A stretch of DNA of 16,088 nt from Rhodospirillaceae bacterium (GTDB lineage: Bacteria > Pseudomonadota > Alphaproteobacteria > Rhodospirillales > 2-02-FULL-58-16): contig DUZD01000033.1 of assembly GCA_013349695.1 (NCBI GenBank), forward strand, positions 1-16,088. Reading direction: 5' to 3'. Positions 14,607-16,088 of this stretch are shown piece by piece. The notes under the pieces are model-generated. The model searched no databases, was not told where the DNA came from, and saw only the letters and a program-made list of their open reading frames with translations. The translations under genes and the position numbers were made by a program. Every line of letters begins with the position of its first letter. Within the stretch, counting starts at the first letter, position 1.

Positions 14607-14799
14607 GAATCCGTCCGTTTCCGGAGAAATGGAAAGGAAAGGATAGTTCAAGAACGGGCGGTCAAATAAAATATTAAATCAATTCTAAGAAACGGTTTAA
14701 GATTTGCATCATCGACAACACGTGACGGCCATTTAAGGCTACTCAACTGGGTATTTTATATCACATTGTGACTATTTGATTGGATGGATTTAAAAGGTC
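14607..14799. other. AT-rich intergenic region upstream of the response regulator
   Basis: These 193 bp are notably AT-rich compared with the coding DNA around them, consistent with a promoter region. The palindrome TCACATTGTGA lies at 14761-14771, 29 bp before the response-regulator start. AAAAGG (14792-14797) is the only ribosome-site candidate but sits just 2 nt from the ATG at 14800. No gene or terminator hairpin is evident. Confidence 0.5.
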
Positions 14800-15426
14800 A
14801 TGGAGAGCCAATACTTGGAAAAGGTTAAGTTCCTTATTGTCGAGGACAACGCCTTCATGCGGGCGGTCCTCTTTCAGGCGCTGAAAGCGTTGGGCGCCGG
14901 TGAGGTGAGAATGGCCTCAAATGGCGCCGACGGGCTCAAGGAATTGCAAGACTACCAGGCGGACATCGCCATCGTCGATTGGGAGATGCAACCCGTTAAC
15001 GGAATCGAGTTCGTCAAGACGGTGCGCAGGAGCGATGACAGTCCCAATCCCTTCCTGCCCATCATCATGTTGACCGGCTATTCGGAAATGCGTCGCATCA
15101 TTGAAGCGAGAGATGCCGGCGTCAACGAGTTCGTGGTCAAGCCGATCTCGGCGAACACCCTTTTCGAGCGGATTGAAGCGCTCATCGAAAGACCCCGCCC
15201 GTTCGTCCGCCTCGAAGGCTTTTTCGGTCCCGACCGCAGGCGCAAGTCATCTGATCCTGCTAGAGACGAGCGTCGCCAGGAGATGAAGAAAAAGAAAAAG
15301 AAAAAGAAAATGACTCAGGACGAGATCAACGTCTTGATCAACCCCACCCCCGAAGAGGCCGAGTCGACGTCCATCGAGACGAAATCCGGCGGCGGCGGCA
15401 ACACCGGTGCCGCCGACGCGTCCTGA
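14800..15426 (+). CDS. Single-receiver response regulator with a lysine-rich, FliM-like C-terminal tail
   Basis: The protein has 208 residues. The receiver domain (about 9-130) has the acidic pair E15-D16, the phospho-acceptor D60 in 'IAIVDWEMQ', T92 in 'IIMLTGY' and K114 in 'FVVKPIS', so it should be phosphorylatable by a histidine kinase. No DNA-binding or enzymatic output domain follows. Instead come 'FFGPDRRRK' (141-149), eight lysines (163-170, coded 15286-15309), and then 'MTQDEINVLINPTPEEAE' (171-188) and a Gly/Ser-rich end. The 'TQDEINVLIN' stretch resembles the N-terminal CheY-binding peptide of flagellar switch protein FliM ('SQAEIDALLN' in E. coli). It is a CheY-type regulator; a chemotaxis or motility link is an inference from that tail. 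No kinase gene is nearby. Confidence 0.9.
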   Translation: MESQYLEKVKFLIVEDNAFMRAVLFQALKALGAGEVRMASNGADGLKELQDYQADIAIVDWEMQPVNGIEFVKTVRRSDDSPNPFLPIIMLTGYSEMRRIIEARDAGVNEFVVKPISANTLFERIEALIERPRPFVRLEGFFGPDRRRKSSDPARDERRQEMKKKKKKKKMTQDEINVLINPTPEEAESTSIETKSGGGGNTGAADAS

Positions 15427-15474
15427 AGCGGGCCACTAGACTCATTCGAAAAATTGGACTGCCGGTGAAGGCGG

Positions 15475-15876
15475 TCAGGCCGCCCTTCTCATATACGACC
15501 TGATCAACTCCTCGGCGATCCGCAAGGTGTTCAGCGCCGCCCCCTTGCGCAGGTTGTCGGCCACCACCCAGAGGTTGAGGCCGTGCTCACCGCCTCGGCG
15601 TGGCCGATGAAAACCGGAACCCGCGCGCAGGTCGCCGTCACCTGGAGGTCGGGGTCGAGGTTATTCCTGGTTTCCGCGACCGTTTTCCATTTCTCCCTGG
15701 TCGCGCCGTCGCCCATGAAGTCGTCGATGCGGGGAATGACATTGAAGGCGATCTGCTTGGTGAACTTATTGCGGAATTTATGGAACGATTCGTTGACATA
15801 AACGCCGCGGGTCTGTTCGAACAGCTCGTCCATGGCCTCCTTGTCGGCCCCCGAGGTCGACTGGCAGGTCCTGCCC
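15475..15876 (-). pseudogene. asd: Remnant of aspartate-semialdehyde dehydrogenase, 5'-truncated and internally deleted
   Basis: Minus-strand reading gives 'QSTSGADKEAMDELFEQTR', 'VYVNESFHKFRNKFTKQIAFNVIPRIDDFM' and 'TATCARVPVFIGHAEAV', which match the central part of bacterial Asd, the enzyme making aspartate semialdehyde for Lys, Thr, Met and diaminopimelate. Upstream of about 15870 the similarity stops, so the NADP-binding domain and the catalytic Cys are lost. At about 15588 the frame shifts: the shifted frame continues 'EHGLNLWVVADNLRKGAALN', then 'TLRIAEELIRSYMRRAA' and stops at 15475-15477, the true C-terminus. The roughly 50-60 residues normally between 'GHAEAV' and 'GLNLWVV' are missing, so an out-of-frame deletion joined them. 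Since Asd is normally essential, an intact copy should exist elsewhere. A 13-bp palindrome GGCAGGTCCTGCC (15863-15875) marks the upstream break. Confidence 0.85.
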
Positions 15877-16088
15877 CCCCCTCCGCGAGCCCAAGCTCTC
15901 ACTCGGGAAAACCCTAGATTTCTTTGGTGTTAACCCTAGCTATTGACGGGAAAAACGCTACCCCGTTTAGCGGATTCCCCAATTGCTTGGGGATTTAAAT
16001 TCAGTAACATTTGCAACCAATGGAATCGCCCGCCGCCGACGGGGGGCGCCACTCAAGGCGCCATCTTCGGCTATCATCAGGCCCAGTT
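15877..16088. other. Non-coding right end with repeats and hairpins
   Basis: No gene is recognised in the last 212 bp. AACCCTAG occurs twice (15910-15917 and 15932-15939). A two-part stem, GGGAA/TTCCC (15948-15952 with 15975-15979) enclosing CGCTA/TAGCG (15956-15960 with 15968-15972), overlaps a second hairpin, TCCCCAA/TTGGGGA (15976-15982 with 15987-15993, loop TTGC), followed by TTTAAATT. The two share bases 15976-15979 and so are mutually exclusive, like an attenuator. GGCGCC is repeated at 16045-16050 and 16057-16062. Confidence 0.5.

Noticed and set aside
1..16088. CRISPR array, transposase or integrase genes
   Set aside because: No regularly spaced repeats and no transposase, integrase or Cas motifs were seen in any frame.

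Overview
The window looks like chromosomal DNA of an alphaproteobacterium, probably a Rhodospirillales-type organism. The DNA is GC-rich with strong G/C preference at third codon positions. The proteins that can be recognised (ThrRS, IF3, an Asd remnant, and a receiver-domain protein with an 'FFGPDRRR' tail) have alphaproteobacterial character. No RNA operon, CRISPR array, complete insertion sequence or prophage is visible.

Layout, left to right. (1) 1-862: a short non-coding stretch with a long perfect inverted repeat, then a glutathione S-transferase (+). (2) 902-1678: an exported TPR protein (-). (3) 1859-2755: an atypical SDR/epimerase-like oxidoreductase (+), preceded by another long inverted repeat. 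(4) 2820-3018: the remnant of an alpha/beta hydrolase (-). (5) 3043-5216: a translationally coupled pair of glycosyltransferases (GT4 then GT9), likely for surface polysaccharide or LPS. (6) 5280-7781: thrS followed by infC. The infC start must be the very rare codon ATA at 7245. The usual next genes, rpmI and rplT, are absent. (7) 8086-9237: a membrane-anchored FGE-sulfatase/C-type-lectin-fold gene broken by one TGA codon at a conserved Trp position. Its 3' end looks like the variable region of a diversity-generating retroelement (DGR) target and is followed at once by a long inverted repeat. (8) 9238-9622: a structured non-coding segment containing a minus-strand terminator, a CRP-like palindrome and tRNA-like motifs, part of it bracketed by an 11-bp direct repeat. 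(9) 9623-10381: a DUF4336 protein (-). (10) 10531-14034: a 1167-residue fused iron-sulfur flavoprotein (-) combining a GltD/NfnB-like module with a PyrK/NfnA-like module. (11) 14169-14606: a single-domain rhodanese (+), divergent from the flavoprotein. (12) 14800-15426: a response regulator (+) with an octalysine stretch and a tail resembling the CheY-binding peptide of FliM. (13) 15475-15876: a doubly broken remnant of aspartate-semialdehyde dehydrogenase (-), then about 210 bp of non-coding DNA with hairpins.

Functionally the window is a housekeeping translation block (thrS-infC) and envelope glycosylation genes, joined to accessory genes with clear decay: three broken genes in 16 kb. The two most interesting signals are the probable decayed DGR target (codon pattern plus downstream hairpins; template repeat and reverse transcriptase are not in this window) and the FliM-like peptide grafted onto a receiver domain. 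The fused Nfn/PyrK-like enzyme and the ATA start of infC also deserve attention. All assignments come from reading the sequence; no database search was run.
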